A stretch of 64,000 nt of DNA from Eretmocerus hayati (GCA_029851415.1 CM056741.1:88075282-88139281); one strand, 5' to 3'; shown: positions 11,122-24,140, numbered from the stretch's first letter. Notes: generated by a model from the letters alone, not told the origin. Program-made: numbers and translations.

Positions 11122-12387
11122 ATAAGTATGAGTAAGGGAATAAGAACCCTGAGAAAATTCGTTGTTGCTAAACAAATAAAAACATTAGGGATAATAAAGG
11201 ACCTTACATTTTTATCGGTGCAAGAATGGTCCAAATTCATCGAAAACTTCGACGAAATATTCGCAGGCACGCCAGTCGCCGTTGTTATGTTCCAAGAAAA
11301 TATCCCAGTGCCACCTGTGGAAGATAGATTTAGACTAATGAGAGAGTTTCACGTTTCAGCAATAGGAGGACATCATGGAATAAATAAAACTTACAAGAAA
11401 ATTGCAAGTCAATACTATTGGCAACACATGCGAATGGAAGTACATGAATTCGTCGAAGCATGTCCAGACTGTACAATCAACAAACTAGTAAGAATCAAAA
11501 CGAAACTTCCATTAGCAATAACAGATACACCGACCAAACCATTCGCGAAAATTTCGATGGATTATTATGGTCCACTAGAAGAAACCGAAAATGGCCATAA
11601 ATATGTTCTCACTATTCAAGATTGCCTCACAAAATTCATAGTTTTGATTCCAGTAAAACGAGCAACGGCAGAAGAAACAGCCCGAGCCATAATGGATAAA
11701 TTTATTGCTTATTATGGAACACCGGGTGCGATATTGAGTGACCTTGGAGCTCACTTCATAAATAGACTTATGCAAAATTTCGCAAAAATTTTCAGAATCG
11801 AAACTTTTAACACGACTCCATATCACCCTCAAGGGAACGGTATGATAGAGAGGATGCATCATACGATCACAGAATACATGAAAGCTTTCATAGATGAACA
11901 GAATGAATGGGACACATTATTGCCATTGTGTCAACACGCCTACAATGTGACCCCTCATGATGGTTCAGGCTACCCACCTCACGAATTGGTTTTCGGCCAA
12001 AAAGCGCGTACACCATCGAGTTTTCCACCGCGCGAAAAATTGGTGACGTATGATGACTACCTCCAAGAGCTCGTGAAAAAGTTATCCGAGGTACAAACAT
12101 TAGCTATTTTAAACTCCATACAGAGCAAATATCGCGGAAAGTATTACTACGACAGGAAAATGAACACCACCCACTCCAGGGAAGGCGAAGAAGTCGCTTT
12201 ACTGAACGACAAAAAGAAGGGCAAGTTCGATAAAGAATACGAAGGAATATATGAAATTATTGAAATTGATTACGAGGAAAAGAATGTAAAAATTCAACGA
12301 GGAGATAGGATAAAGATAGTGCACATAGATAAGATCAAACGAGTTAGCACGCTCATGGCACCACCTCCAGCGGATCGGGAAACATAA
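11122..12387 (+). pseudogene. pol: Pol, third part: integrase
   Basis: Same frame as the OTU segment, separated from it only by the TAA at 11119. Counting from the codon at 11128, the zinc-binding HHCC domain shows His75, His82/83, Cys112 and Cys115. The catalytic core shows Asp145 (SMDYYGP), Asp205 (LSDLGAHF) and Glu241 (GNGMIERMH), a D,D-35-E arrangement. A basic C-terminal domain ends in a proline-rich tail. The domain itself looks undamaged. It inserts the element's cDNA into the genome. The stop upstream would prevent its production as part of Gag-Pol in this copy. Confidence 0.92.
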
Positions 12388-12432
12388 ACGAACCGCGCGC
12401 ATAAAAGAGGGTATTTGAAAAGAAAGAGAGTT

Positions 12433-12455
12433 GACGTAAATTTATAAACTTACAG
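12433..12455 (+). promoter_or_regulatory. Candidate env 3' splice acceptor
   Basis: The T/A-rich tract gtaaatttataaacttacag ends in AG at 12454-12455, 45 bp after the integrase end (12387 stop). Exon sequence from 12456 runs into the env frame without a stop. The phase fits the leader donor at 349. Confidence 0.6.
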
Positions 12456-14334
12456 GCCGGCACCCAGAGATGAACACCTCCGGTACATCACAAAACTGGA
12501 CCACTCACCAGGAGTCATAGTGGAAAGGATTGCTCCACTAGCCACAACCACAATCGATCGGCGAATAATACAAAAGCTGGACCTCAAGCAGTTCGGCGAC
12601 ACTGGGGAAACTCTGGAGAAGACGTGCCGAAACATCGATGGACTGTGCAATGATCCCACGCTGAAAACACAGCTGTCAAATCTGCGTCTTCAGCTGGACG
12701 AGTCAATAAAGGACGTCAAACGGATCCAGGACCTAATGGGACAAACCAAAATTAATAAGGACGTCAAAAGGTCAAGACGATCGTTAATGCCGTTCATAGG
12801 AAGAGGTAGCAATTATCTATTTGGTACGCTAGATGAGGATACTGAACAAGAACTCAAAAATATTATAGAAATCCAAGCAAACGACACCAGACGAGTCGCA
12901 GAATTATTGGCAAATCAAACGGAATTGATCGAAAGTCAATTGGGGAAAAATACTCAAAGATTACAGAAATTACAGGAACAAATGAAGCACCTGACAGCCA
13001 CGCAGAACGACCTAGTGAGGAAAGCAGTATTGCACAATGCAATCAATTTGCTGAAGGAAAACATCGTTAATTTCAAAATTGACACGAACACTTTACTCGA
13101 AATTCTCACCTTCGCAGTTCAAGGAGGAGTCCACCCTAAGCTCTTGTCACCGGAAGTGATTGAGAACTCTAGGTCACTAATAGAGAACGCAGTCCAGGAC
13201 GCAACATTCCCGCAAGCAGAAGACGGCGAACCAATCATGGACCTGGAAAAAATCATGGAAATTTCAGTCTCGATAATCGAAGAAAAATTGGTATGTGTCA
13301 TCAGCATCCCACTACTAGAATTGCCACGCTACACGTTGTACAAGGCTTCTCCGATACCGGTAAAACAAAAATTTTTTAATATTTCGACAGATGCGTTTGG
13401 ATACATTTGGACAAAGTGGCCTTACTTTGGAATAGAAGCAGCAACAAATAAATATATTTCATTTCACCACGGAGAAATCGACAAATGCAAAAAGCTGAAA
13501 GAATTGATGATCTGCAAGGACACAGCACCTGTCCGGGAAATTCCAAAAAATCCGCCATGCGAAATCAAAATAGCACTGAATACCACAATTACAAATGTTA
13601 CAGACTGCGATGTCAGACTGGTCAAAATTCACGAGACATTCTGGATGAAGCTTCATGATCCGAACACCTGGATATACTCCACGAACGAGGAAGAGCAAAT
13701 TTTCATCCAGTGCCGCAGGAGCGAGCACAACACATCACCACTCATAGGAACAGGGATCATCAAGCTTCTGCCAGGATGCGCAGCGGTAACCCGAAACGCC
13801 AGGTTATCAGCATCGAGAGAAATTACAATCAATCATCCACCAATAATAATTTCAAAATATGATCTAAACATACCGGAAATAATCCAGAGTAACAACAGCA
13901 GCGGAGAGGCCCACGAAGTCCATCAGACCCTGGAAGCCGAAATATTGGAGGACAGCCAGGCAGCGAACCTAGCCCAAGCGGATGCCCTCAAAATGGGGAA
14001 GAGCCTAAAAGAAATTATCGACAAAGCAAGAAGCATCGGAAAGTACAAAGCAATAGCAGGACGAATGGAGAGCATGGAAGGGAAAATACCTCTAGCAGGA
14101 GCGGCTATAGTCGGAAGCCTCGGCCTAATTCTGCTCCTGTGGAAAATCTTATCATCTATAGGCATCTTACCAATAATATACCGCACGGCACTATTCATAC
14201 TTGGCACAAAAGAAGAGCAGCAGAGGAACAACAATTTCGAAATACCCCTAGCGACGGAGACGCCAAGCAAACCCTACCCACACTATCAGCAGCATGAAGC
14301 AGTAACAACAGAAGAAGAAAGGAGAAGACAATAG
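12456..14334 (+). CDS. env: Envelope glycoprotein, F-like (errantivirus/baculovirus F type)
   Basis: The main env exon, open from the candidate acceptor to TAG/TAA-free sequence ending at 14334. A furin-type site R-S-R-R ends at 12780, directly followed by a fusion-peptide-like stretch (SLMPFIGRG). A long heptad-like helical region follows, then a cysteine-containing ectodomain with several N-x-S/T sites. A transmembrane segment lies near 14085-14200 (AAIVGSLGLILLLW), with a short, Gln/Glu-rich cytoplasmic tail. This order matches errantivirus Env and baculovirus F proteins, which mediate membrane fusion. No stop or frameshift is visible, unlike gag and pol. There is no ATG near the exon start, so translation depends on the spliced leader exon at 299-348. 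Confidence 0.85.
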
Positions 14335-14440
14335 AAGACACGCCAGATTAGCAAGTAAGAATTAGATTATAAGGCAAGATGTATAGAATTATTAGAAAAT
14401 TCAAAGCAACGGGCAATATTACACGCAGATTAGTGTAGAA

Positions 14441-14483
14441 TTTCGAAAATTTTCCCGGTTCTCACACGTGAAAATTTTCGAAA
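14441..14483 (+). other. Perfect 14-bp stem-loop downstream of env
   Basis: tttcgaaaattttc (14441-14454) pairs with gaaaattttcgaaa (14470-14483) around a 15-base loop. It lies about 105 bp after the env stop. A role in RNA processing is possible but unproven. Confidence 0.55.
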
Positions 14484-15182
14484 ATAGAATTATCCATTAT
14501 TTACACCGCGGGTGAATTCATATCAGGAAAGAAGCAATAGTCAAAAATCTCCCGGTCCCCACACGAGGGACACAAAGATTTTTTTTCACCGCGATAAAAT
14601 CATAAATTCACGAAAAACTTCAGAAATACAAGACGAAAATAGCCCAAACGAGGTTAGAATGATACAGACAGGCTCCAAAACAACAACAATCCAGGAATTT
14701 GCAAAAAACCCGACCGTTCCATCTTACCCCACCTACCATCCCATTTTGCCCACCCAACCCCTCTCACCGGAAATCGCATTAGCGACTCGCCTACTACCCA
14801 TAAAAAGTTACCCCCACCCCCTACCACCCCCACCCACTCAATCCAACCCCGGACTACATAGTCCACATCCCCCGACCACCCGATACACGAATCCGAGTAG
14901 CAGTGGTTGGAGGAAAAAGTGACCCAAAACGCCCCAGACCACCCCCACTAACAAAAAAATCCTATTATTAGAGTCATTTACACCAACAGCCATCGAAATA
15001 ACACACTTTCCCCGGAACCTTTCGAAAAATGACTCAAATTACCCCACTCTCCCCTCACAGCCTATCACCTCCAACCACCCACAAGATACTACGTACTTAC
15101 GTTAAAGTGAAAAAGAAAAACTGGAAATGCACCAACTACCTCGTACAGAATAGTATACACATGGCCACATGTGTGCAAATAT

Positions 15183-15216
<34 letters not shown>

Positions 15217-16585
15217 GGACCTCAAAATGTTCAAAATTTTTCATGATATAACGATTCACCAAAAGTACATGTCTATAGACACCGAAATGATCAATCTGCA
15301 TGAGAAACATATACGGATATGTATATATATAGCAACCTGTCCAACAATGATGACTTGTTAAACTAATGAAATTCTGAAAATTCGATTTCCGAAAACCGAA
15401 ATTTACCGTTTCTCATATTTAGGAACATGAAAAGCCAAATTCAAATCACAGAAATCCGAATGGAAAATTTCAAGATCTCCATGGACCTTGGGAAATCAAT
15501 ACACGGAAAATACACGAACACACTACGAAATACGAATGGGGAATTTACTCACAAACACTACTTACATGAGAAAGAAAACGCACCAGACAATGGGCCCTCC
15601 AAGACCGTCGGTCGGCGGACAACTCCATTGCAACAGCATGCCGCAACACCTCTCGGAGACGGCGGTCACCAGGAGCAGCGTCCACCAACCACGCCGCTTT
15701 TCTGCACCACTGCATCCAGAATCCGAGGGACCAGAGATATATACCCCAACCACGAGTATAAACACACATTAACTCACAGAAAATTCACGAACAGATACAC
15801 GAACACGACCCGGAAAACTTGCATTGGGACACCCCGAGAGTCGAGGAGAAAATAGCAAGAGAAATCACACGGAGAAGGACGCGCAAGAGCTCGATGCAAA
15901 CTGAAGCAGAAGCTACAGCAACAGGCTCACAATTAGCCAAGAGAAGGATGTGTGTGAGAGTAAGAAGTAGCTGAATTGACAAAATACCACATACCTTCGT
16001 TATCGCACTTCAGTACTTGGACTTCAAATCTGAGCGCTTCTATCCCAGCTAACTCGGCGGCATAGAGACGAATATTCACGCAGAACACCCACTACACGAC
16101 ACTCACTACACAACAAGCATGAATTTCCCATTTCCACCATGAAGGTCGAGAACTTCCATTCAATATTCAAAATCCAATTCATGGTATTATTGATCAAGAA
16201 TCGTAAAATATCAGTATAATTATGATAAGATGTTCGGAAAAAGAATATATTGTGAAGAATTATTGAAAATCTCGCATAGTTTCGGAGAAAATATTATCTA
16301 AATATTAAGAATATTGCATAGAGAATATTGTCTAAATATCAAAAATATCGCATAGAGAACATTGTATAAACACAGAAAATATTGTATGTCAAAAAATATA
16401 TATATGTATATATACAGAAATATTGTAAGAATATTGGAAAATACTATGAGATTTCAGTTTCAGGGTTTCAGGAATTATCCACTAGATGATAAAGAGATAT
16501 GAGATGAAAACACAAGAATGATACTAAATCATCCACTATGAGAATCACAAAACCCACGGAAACCAAGATCCACGATGAAATCTCG

Positions 16586-16618
16586 AAACAAAAGGGAAAT
16601 ATGAATTGGAAAAAAAAA
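16586..16618 (+). other. Polypurine tract
   Basis: A purine-rich run (agggaaat...gaattggaaaaaaaaa) ends directly at the TGT that opens the 3' LTR. This is the expected plus-strand primer site for reverse transcription. Confidence 0.7.
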
Positions 16619-17008
16619 TGTATATGTAATACAAATGTACACCAAACATAAGGGCTGGTCTTGTCGAGGACGACAAGGTCCCGGTCTCACACGTGTCACG
16701 GGGTAGGCGATTGCCGCACTTGGGCAATCGCACCGTCGTGGGTTCGGCAAAGTAGATCGAGCGTCGCAATCCGCGAGATATGCATCGCGCGATCACGTTT
16801 TGCCGAACTTTGCACTTTTCGGCCTGGCCGACACATCGCGGATCGCGGGCATATAAGCCGCGATCCGTGCGCGCCGCGCCAGATCGCTCATTCCACTCAC
16901 TCTCATTACACACCACTTTGTATATCAATTCTACATTCATTCAATATATATATATATCATTCCATCTATTCCCGAGTCTTTCACTTATCGTCGATCACCC
17001 ACGTAACA
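16619..17008 (+). repeat. 3' LTR (390 bp, TGT...ACA)
   Basis: It starts TGTATATGTAAT after the polypurine tract and ends acgtaaca. The last 58 bp equal the 5' LTR tail. The U3 part is CpG-rich and contains a TATA box near 16851. The right flank begins atttgaag. Confidence 0.85.
16839..16867 (+). promoter_or_regulatory. LTR core promoter: TATA box in the loop of a perfect hairpin
   Basis: cggatcgcgg (16839-16848) and ccgcgatccg (16858-16867) are perfect inverted 10-mers flanking gcatataag, which contains the TATA box. CpG-rich sequence follows, then a candidate initiator region (ctcattcc, about 16885). The TATA placement is ordinary; the enclosing inverted repeat is not. Confidence 0.65.
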
Positions 17009-17260
17009 ATTTGAAGAAATATATGAAATATCGTCGTAGATGCGTACAAGCAGTTATGTTTTCAGACATTTTCATACGTAAAATATACCTTCAAAGAATT
17101 TTGGAAAATTATATAATTTCTGTAGGTTGTGTTTCGCACAGAATTTGGTCTAAAGTAAGAGAATTCCATTCTTCACGGTAGAAAGAGCGTGCCTGAATTT
17201 TTTCGGACCTCTATTGATATTTTGACCCCTTATTCCCGTGACCTCACCCGGCACCTTATG
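17009..17260. other. Flanking sequence without recognised content
   Basis: AT-rich unique sequence after the retroelement. No gene, repeat end or RNA feature seen. Confidence 0.5.
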
Positions 17261-17660
17261 GGCCGTCTGATTTGGAAACCCCCCACCATTGAGTGGTCTG
17301 ACGATTGAAATCTTGTTAAGGAGCATGATATCTACGATACTACAAATTCTTAAGTTTTACTAAATATGACACACGATCTTATCGTATATCGATTTTCAAA
17401 ATCGTGCTGACGCGTATCCCCCCACTCCGGAGCGGTCTGACGGCCATTTTTGGGCATCTCTAATCATAAGCTATCATCCTCGAAATATTCAGCTTTTACG
17501 GATTATGACACATAAACCTGTCAAAATAATCATTTTGGAAATCAATAAAAAAATAATCCCCCAAAACTAGGCCGTCTGACGCCGGTTTTGGGGTCGGGAG
17601 ACAGAGAACAATGTTTCAAACACTATTCTAGGTTTTACTAAATGTAACACAAAAAAAGTT
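17260..17660 (+). repeat. Degenerate tandem repeat, period about 139 bp
   Basis: A signature of C-run, then ggtctgacg or ccgtctgac, recurs at about 17295, 17434 and 17572, each followed 70-80 bp later by a ttttac...atgacaca block. A half-unit (gggccgtctga) precedes at 17261. About three copies, diverged from each other. Confidence 0.6.
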
Positions 17661-20360
17661 CACCAGCTCCCGGACTAATTACTTCGAGTCACTGACCTCT
17701 TCGGCTTCAATTTGCGAGTTTGTAGAATTAATTTGGATACATATAGGCCCCGAGTTATTGAGAAACGAAAGTTTAAATTTATGAAATTCATGCATACCGA
17801 TTTTGTACCTTAAAATTTCGAAAACAATTTTCAGTCAAAGAGTTTGAAGTGTATCAATAAGTCCACAAGTTACTCGCAGTGTTAGGTCCAATTTTAAAAG
17901 TGATTGAGTTGACTTCCGACCGATACATCCGGTGATACTTGAGGTTTTTCAGTTGGAAAATCCGGGGGGTTGGTCATTCCGAAATTCTTTTTTTTTTTGG
18001 TTCTTGAGTCCATAATTTGACTGCAGGATTGAATCATTGAAACCCGATTACACCCTACTATCGATTCCCCAGTTCTATAAGCTAAATCGTCAAATTACAC
18101 ACACACATACATATATGATCGTCCCCCGTTACTCGAGGTGAACTTTGAGGGTCAAACTGAATCAACTGGGGATCAGTTCAGTATTACGACACGCGCACAC
18201 CCAAGTGGAAATCTCCTTTCGACTCTTTGATTCATTCGTTTGTTCAGCTACCAATAGCTCCTTTTGGGTGGAATTTCGATAGTTGATCCCAAATTGAACT
18301 CCACGGTACCAACGTTCGGATAAGGGTCGAATACAGAAGAATCTTGTTAGGAAATCTTGAGAAGAAATATCCAAGTGTTATCCAGTTTTGAACCTCTACC
18401 TGAACAACAGTAGCATTACGGCGAATTTCAACAGCAGGTAGTTGGGGACATATACGCGAGTGAGCAGCCTTCTTTCTCCCTCCGTGAGTATACTGTATTA
18501 TGAGAGGGTATAATACAACGGCTTGGGATCTCGTCTCTTCAGCTCACACTCACGCGACGAGAGTATCTATATACTAGAAACGGATTACTAGAGATCTCGT
18601 GCGTTGAGAGCTGCCTACATTCTTTGTCAATATTGTAAGCTTGTTTCAATTCCACAGACCTGAGTGAACTCTATATTTCGGCAACTCTCCATCCCCGGAA
18701 GAAGAAGGGTTTCAACAGAACGCGGGTTATTATCGAAATATCAAGAACTGTGCGTTGAATTAACGTTGGAATTCAACCAACACTTTCAACTCCTCATTCG
18801 ATTTACAGTAAATAACTCGAGAAATTTCATGATAGTAAGGACTATCTCAGATAACTGATCACACCATCCCGTCATTATTCTGAATGTTCAAGGGTTGATT
18901 TTGCCTAATATTAAACTACTCTAATCTTGGAAAAGAGAGGAGCCAGTCTCTTTCCGGTCTTTGGTATTAAATCTGTTTTTTTTCGCAGACAACTGTCATT
19001 AAAATCAGTTTTACTGACAACTTTCCGAATCTGAATTCAAGAATGAGTCAAGCTTAATTTTATCCAATATCCACGGGGGGAAAAAATATCGCAACCCACA
19101 GCAACCACCACCGGTTCAATATAGATCTTCTACCGAAAAGGAGAAATTATCGTGTCCCCAGTATATTGACGGATCGATCGACTGTATTATGGCATAGAAC
19201 GGATGGGGAGGGGGAAACTGTTGATCTTGTTAGAATTAAAAATCAATTAATCGGTCTCTGGTTTTCAACCCGAAAATCTACAAAAAGTCTATTCTAAGTA
19301 TTAAAGGAAGGAATATTTTGATCCATTTTTTCCCTCTGATAGGCAATTTATTTTATTTTATCAGTGACTCAACTCTTTTGGATCCGACATGAGGATCGTT
19401 TATACTTGGACCATTATAGTTGATATCATTGTTATTCAAAAGTGGTCACCCGAACAAGCCTTTTAGGTTAGGTCTGGACTAAGTTCCATTGAACGTTATC
19501 TTATAGTAGCGGAATAGTGAGTAGATACGCGCACTACAAATTTCATCGGTCCAAGCAACTCAAAACCTCAGATTTGGCCGATTAACTTGTTCATACTACG
19601 AAATTACCCACACTTCGGGGCAAAATTGGATTTCTTCTGAGTAGCACGGAAGTATAAGTATAAGTAGACAAGGAGTGCCATAGAATTTTACTTGGGGTGG
19701 ACAGGAAGATAGTGTTCGTGCTCGATACACATTTTCACTCATAGTCCGATTTTGCCGAACCTAATGTAAGAATCGTTGATAATCTAACGATTCTTGTCGA
19801 GATCACGCTTATCAATCATTAATCCAATACCTTGAACTCTTACTTTGAAATCGAAACAAACCGAAGTTGATTCTAGCGCACAGACACCAACTTGTGCCCT
19901 ATCACGCTCGCGACAAAAATTCTAACACAAAAAAATTTCATTGCTTTGGTCGGCTGATTGGCTTAAAGTCTGGATTCGTGCATTTTATACGACAACCTCG
20001 AATTCAAATGTTTTTGGAGAGAGTGGGTAAGCACAAAAGTCAATAGGAATCCATTTAAGTATTTGCGAATAAACATTCAAGTTCCATATCCATTTTACTG
20101 GCTGTTCGACCGTCTTCCGACCCTTCTGCAGAATGACCTGTAATTGAATAATCACTTGCAGAACCATTTATTCATATCATTACTCAGGTAATTTCAGTAT
20201 TTGGGTCCGAGATGAGCGAACCTAAGCTTAATTTGGTCCTGTAAGTTTCGAGGAGTGGATCAACACGTATACAGTAGGAATCATTGATGGAATACACATA
20301 TTGTGCGTAATCGATTTTTGCCACCCTCTATATACAGTTTGTAGTAAAAATCACTAATAG
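17661..20360. other. Intergenic, nothing recognised
   Basis: AT-rich sequence with only short open frames of no recognisable family. No inverted repeat or tandem structure was found by eye. Confidence 0.5.
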
Positions 20361-20364
20361 TATA

Positions 20365-21130
20365 GGGGCCACTATGGGCCGTAAAAACATTACCTCAAAC
20401 ACATACCCACGCGGCGACGACTGGATGAATCGTCACTGTACGGGTATGCGTGAAGGCGATGCAGACGGCTCATAGTGACCCCCACTCTTTTTCATGATTG
20501 TGCAAATCGGCATTTTCAATCTCTATGCGCTATCTCACTGTTGTTACACTATTGTCCGATATATTGATTTTGAACCTCAAAATCTTGGAATGCGCCGACT
20601 TTTCGCCCAGGATTCCTGCACTGGGGGTACAATAATCAAGCAATCTCCACGAAACTTTGAGGGGATCTAATGAATGCTATTGTCTTGCTGGCCAGATACT
20701 CATAATTGTCAAGTATTGGTCATAATGATGATTATTCGATGATCTCGATGAAAATATGCAATTTCGAAATTTTCGATAGACCGAAAAAATGTGACCGATT
20801 GATCATGAAATTTCGGAACATGAATCTATCAATCTGAGCTTTCTCCCACAAGTACTTACGTGGCTTGAGCGGCTATCAAACTTGACACCAGCGAGATATC
20901 GAGTTTTTCCATCCTCGCACACTCGATGGAGAGACCAAAAGTACACGAACTCCTCCACGATTGCTCTAGCGCATCATTCTTCCAGCGAGCCCCAGGTCCG
21001 CGCCGCACTACCAGAGCTCAACGTTCACGACACCGCGTCCGACGATCAACTGCCACAGTAACGCGCAAGTTCCTGGATCACGAGTGTCGGGATGACTAAT
21101 TACCTCGTGAGTATCAATTGTTGGAGAGGG
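20365..21130 (+). repeat. Left terminal inverted repeat of giant fold-back element
   Basis: Pairs with about 28375-29135 in inverse orientation. The similarity continues into the single subterminal unit at 21130-21400. Confidence 0.75.
20860..20958 (-). other. Exon-like 33-codon segment in left terminal repeat
   Basis: Reading outward on the minus strand from 20958, 33 codons stay open and meet a donor (cac|gtaagt) at 20859. The start codon position is GTG here but ATG in the right-arm copy. The translation begins EEFVYFWSLHRVCEDG. Both copies stay open and keep a donor despite substitutions. Product not recognised. Confidence 0.4.
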
Positions 21131-21400
21131 GGTAATAATGAATATTCGCAACTCTCGAGAATTACTGAGAACTGCATATTACTCATTGTTTCCTACTAAG
21201 CAAAAGAGACGTATTTTTATGCATCGACACGTGACTGGTTGCAATTTTATGCGCAATGCTGACTCGACAATTATGAGGAAAACATGTTCACGCTTCTGTC
21301 GAGTTTTGAGAATTGACACATTACTTTGTCATGACTAATATTTGTGTGGATTTCATTTGGACGATTCATGTTGTGCAATGATGAACGTATATGACACATT
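21130..21400 (-). repeat. Single subterminal unit, left arm
   Basis: One inverted copy of the 260-305-bp unit that occurs four times in the right arm (27300-28380). It is recognised by cacgtgactgg and the caaaagagacg block. Confidence 0.6.
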
Positions 21401-24140
21401 CGCCATGTACAGTTATGCGTCTTGACATGACTGTACATTTTTCTTCAAGTGTAAGTGATGAAAATATGTTTCCCACGACGATGAATAATTATCTATATCT
21501 CCTATGGGAGCATGAATTTCGAGTCGTGGATTCAAGTTCGAGAAGACAAAATGCAATCTTCTCAAGTGCTCGACTCACCATCCGGCTTAAGATTTCCATC
21601 CTGACACTACTTGATATAAATTCTTCCATCGATTCAGAGTGATGGAAATGTGATCTCCATGTGCATTGGAAGACATTCATGCGATAATCTTGAACAGGAT
21701 CTCGAATCTCGATCTGTGGATCAAAATGGAACGGGACAAACTGATAGTTATACGCATGACCAGCTCGTACCGAGGCTTAACTCATGCATCCTGACTTGAG
21801 TAGACATTTTCTTGATCACCTGAAAATGATAAACATATGTTCGATGTGACAATGAGAGACTATCCACACAATAAATCCCTGACGAATATCGAATTTCGAT
21901 TCGCTGATGAAAGTGCAAGGAGATGAAGTGAAATATTTTCGGGTGCTCGAACCGCAATCCGAACGAAGATTCTCATCGTGACGCTAGTATAAATTTTTCC
22001 ATCTACTTGAATGGAAAACGATGTTGTCTTCATGTGCAGAAAGTGTCATCCGAACAATAGTTCCGTTTCCGATCTCGAATCTCGATCTGTAAATCAAAGT
22101 AGAAGGAAACAAAATAGAATTTTCCAGCATAATCGACTCGTTTCTTTGTCCAAGTTCCTCATCCTGACTCGAGTATACATTTTTTATTAACTGCAAGGGA
22201 CGAAGATGGAGTTTTGATGAAGATGAGGGGCCACCCGTGCAACAAATTCCAATCGAATAATGAATTTCGATTAATGAATAAGAACACATCGAGACGAAAT
22301 GGAATTTTTCGGAGTGTTCGCTTCACAATCCGACCGGAGATTTTCATCCTAACATTAGTACAGATTTTTTCATCTACTGTAACTGGTGGAGATGTGATCT
22401 CTCTGTACACAAGAAGTCATTTGAACAATACTCTTGAGATGGATCTCGAATTTCGAGCCGTGTATCAAAATGGAGGGAGACAAAATAAAATTTTAGCGCA
22501 TGAACAACTCGTTTCTCGGCTCAATTCTTTGCATCTTGACATAATTATACATCTTTAATCAAGTGTAAGTGATGGAAGTATGATCTCCACGACGATAAGT
22601 AGTTATCTTTACAATAAACTCCTAGTGGAGCATGAATTCCGAGTCGTGAATCCAATTACAAGGAGACAAGATTAACTCCTTTACCGTGCTCGACTCACAA
22701 TATTGCCTCATATTTCACCCTGAAACTACTTGATATGCATTTTTCCATATCAATTGGTAGTGATGAAGATGTGATCCCTTTGTGCATTGGAAGACATTCA
22801 TGCGATAATCTTGATTCTGAACTCGATCCGTTGTTTGAAGTGGAAGGAGACGAAATGTTTTTCTTGCATGATCAATTCGTTTCATTGTCCCAAGTTTCTT
22901 TCATCCGGTTTGGAGAATACATTCCTCATTATCTGAAAGCGATAAGGATATTCTTCCCCGGAGATAAGAAGCTATCTGTACAATAATTCCCTTTTAGATC
23001 ATGAATTTCGAATTGTTGTCCAAAGTGCAAGGAGACAAGATGAACTTCCTTTGCTTAGCTTGCCCCGCGATATGTTCGAAGAATTTCATCCTGACACTAG
23101 TATATATTTTTCATCTACAGGAAGTGATGAAGATGCATTCTCTATGTGCGTAAGGAGCGATTCAGGCAATAATTCTGATTTAGATCTCGATCGGTGGATC
23201 AAAGTGGAAGAGATAAAAATGTATTTTTTATGCGAATCAGTTGCTCTCCGAACAAGACTTCCCTATTGAATCATGAATTTCGATTCGTGGATCCAAGTGC
23301 GAGGAGATAACATGAAATCTCCTTGTGTGCTTGACTCATGATCCCTCCGAAGATCCTTATCCTGACATGAAAATAAGTTTTTCATCCACTGGAAAAGATG
23401 AAGATGTAATCTCTGTGTACACGAGGAGTTAATCATGCCATGTTCTTGATTTGGATTTTGGATCTCAATTCAGATCAATGTGGAAGGAGACAAGATGAAA
23501 TTCTCCTCTTATGCTGAACTCATTCCCCGTCCCAAGTTTTTTTATACTGACTCCAGTATACGTTCTTTCATCAATCGGGAGAGATGAGAGGTGATCTTCA
23601 TGGAGATGAATAGCTATCCATATCATCATTTTCTTGCGAATCATGGATTTCCATTCACGGATCAAAGTGCAAGGTGACCAAATAAAATCTATCCGCGTGT
23701 TTGACTCACAATACGACCAACGATTCTTATCCTGGCACTAATAGAGATTCCACCATCTACTAGAGGTAATAAAGATAAGATTTCTCTAAACATAGGAAAC
23801 CATTCATGTAATAATTTTGATTAGGACCATGAATCCCTTCCTATGGATTAAAGTGGAAGGAGACAGAATGGAATTCCTCTCGCATGCTCGACTTGTGCCT
23901 CAGCACAGGCTTTTCCATCCTAACTTGAGTATACATCCACCAGCAACTGAAAGTGATGCAGCTGTTCTCCGTGATGATGAGAAACTACATATACAATGAT
24001 CGCTTCTTGGATATTGAATTCCGATTCGTGGCTCATAATTGAAGGAAGTGAGATACAATTTTTCTCGCGTGTTCCACTTGGTACTCGGCTCCCAGATATC
24101 TTTAAAAAACTCCATCTCTCGACGTCCGGCGAAGCTGTGG
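21400..24140 (+). repeat. Tandem array, unit about 187 bp, left arm
   Basis: A catcctgac...agtata...ttttcatc core recurs at about 21597, 21787, 21974, 22157, 22345, 22531, 22714, 22898, 23088, 23356, 23545, 23727 and 23917, giving spacing of 182-190 bp with one interval of 268. Units alternate between two subtypes. One subtype carries a coding-like frame (GSDEDV.SMC... then an LD.DLE block) preceded in places by a splice-acceptor-like tttttcatctacag. Confidence 0.75.

Larger units (their letters stand above)
14335..16618 (+). other. Long non-coding 3' region of the retroelement
   Basis: Some 2.3 kb between env and the 3' LTR, unusually long for the class. It holds a C-rich low-complexity stretch (14710-14900), a TA microsatellite (15185-15212), and degenerate repeats of an aatattg core (about 16210-16440). 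One open frame of 142 codons (15427-15855) has no recognisable domain and skewed composition, so I do not call it a gene. Confidence 0.6.
1..17008 (+). mobile_element. Errantivirus-like LTR retrotransposon / endogenous retrovirus (5' end off window)
   Basis: A Ty3/Gypsy-class element with env. Seen in order: 5' LTR tail (1-58), candidate primer-binding site, leader, gag, pol with protease, reverse transcriptase, RNase H, OTU-like domain and integrase, env, non-coding 3' region, polypurine tract and 3' LTR (16619-17008). The last 58 bases of the two LTRs are identical as read, which suggests a fairly young insertion. The copy is not functional as it stands: stops interrupt gag (2310) and pol (4106, 11119), a frame change lies near 5480-5640, and a DNA transposon splits pol. 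The sequence after 17008 (atttg...) is flanking DNA; the 5' target duplication lies outside the window. Class assignment rests on gene order, the integrase downstream of RNase H, and the F-like env. Confidence 0.93.

Noticed and set aside
15427..15855. 142-codon frame downstream of env
   Set aside because: Composition follows the low-complexity 3' region and overlapping frames are equally open.
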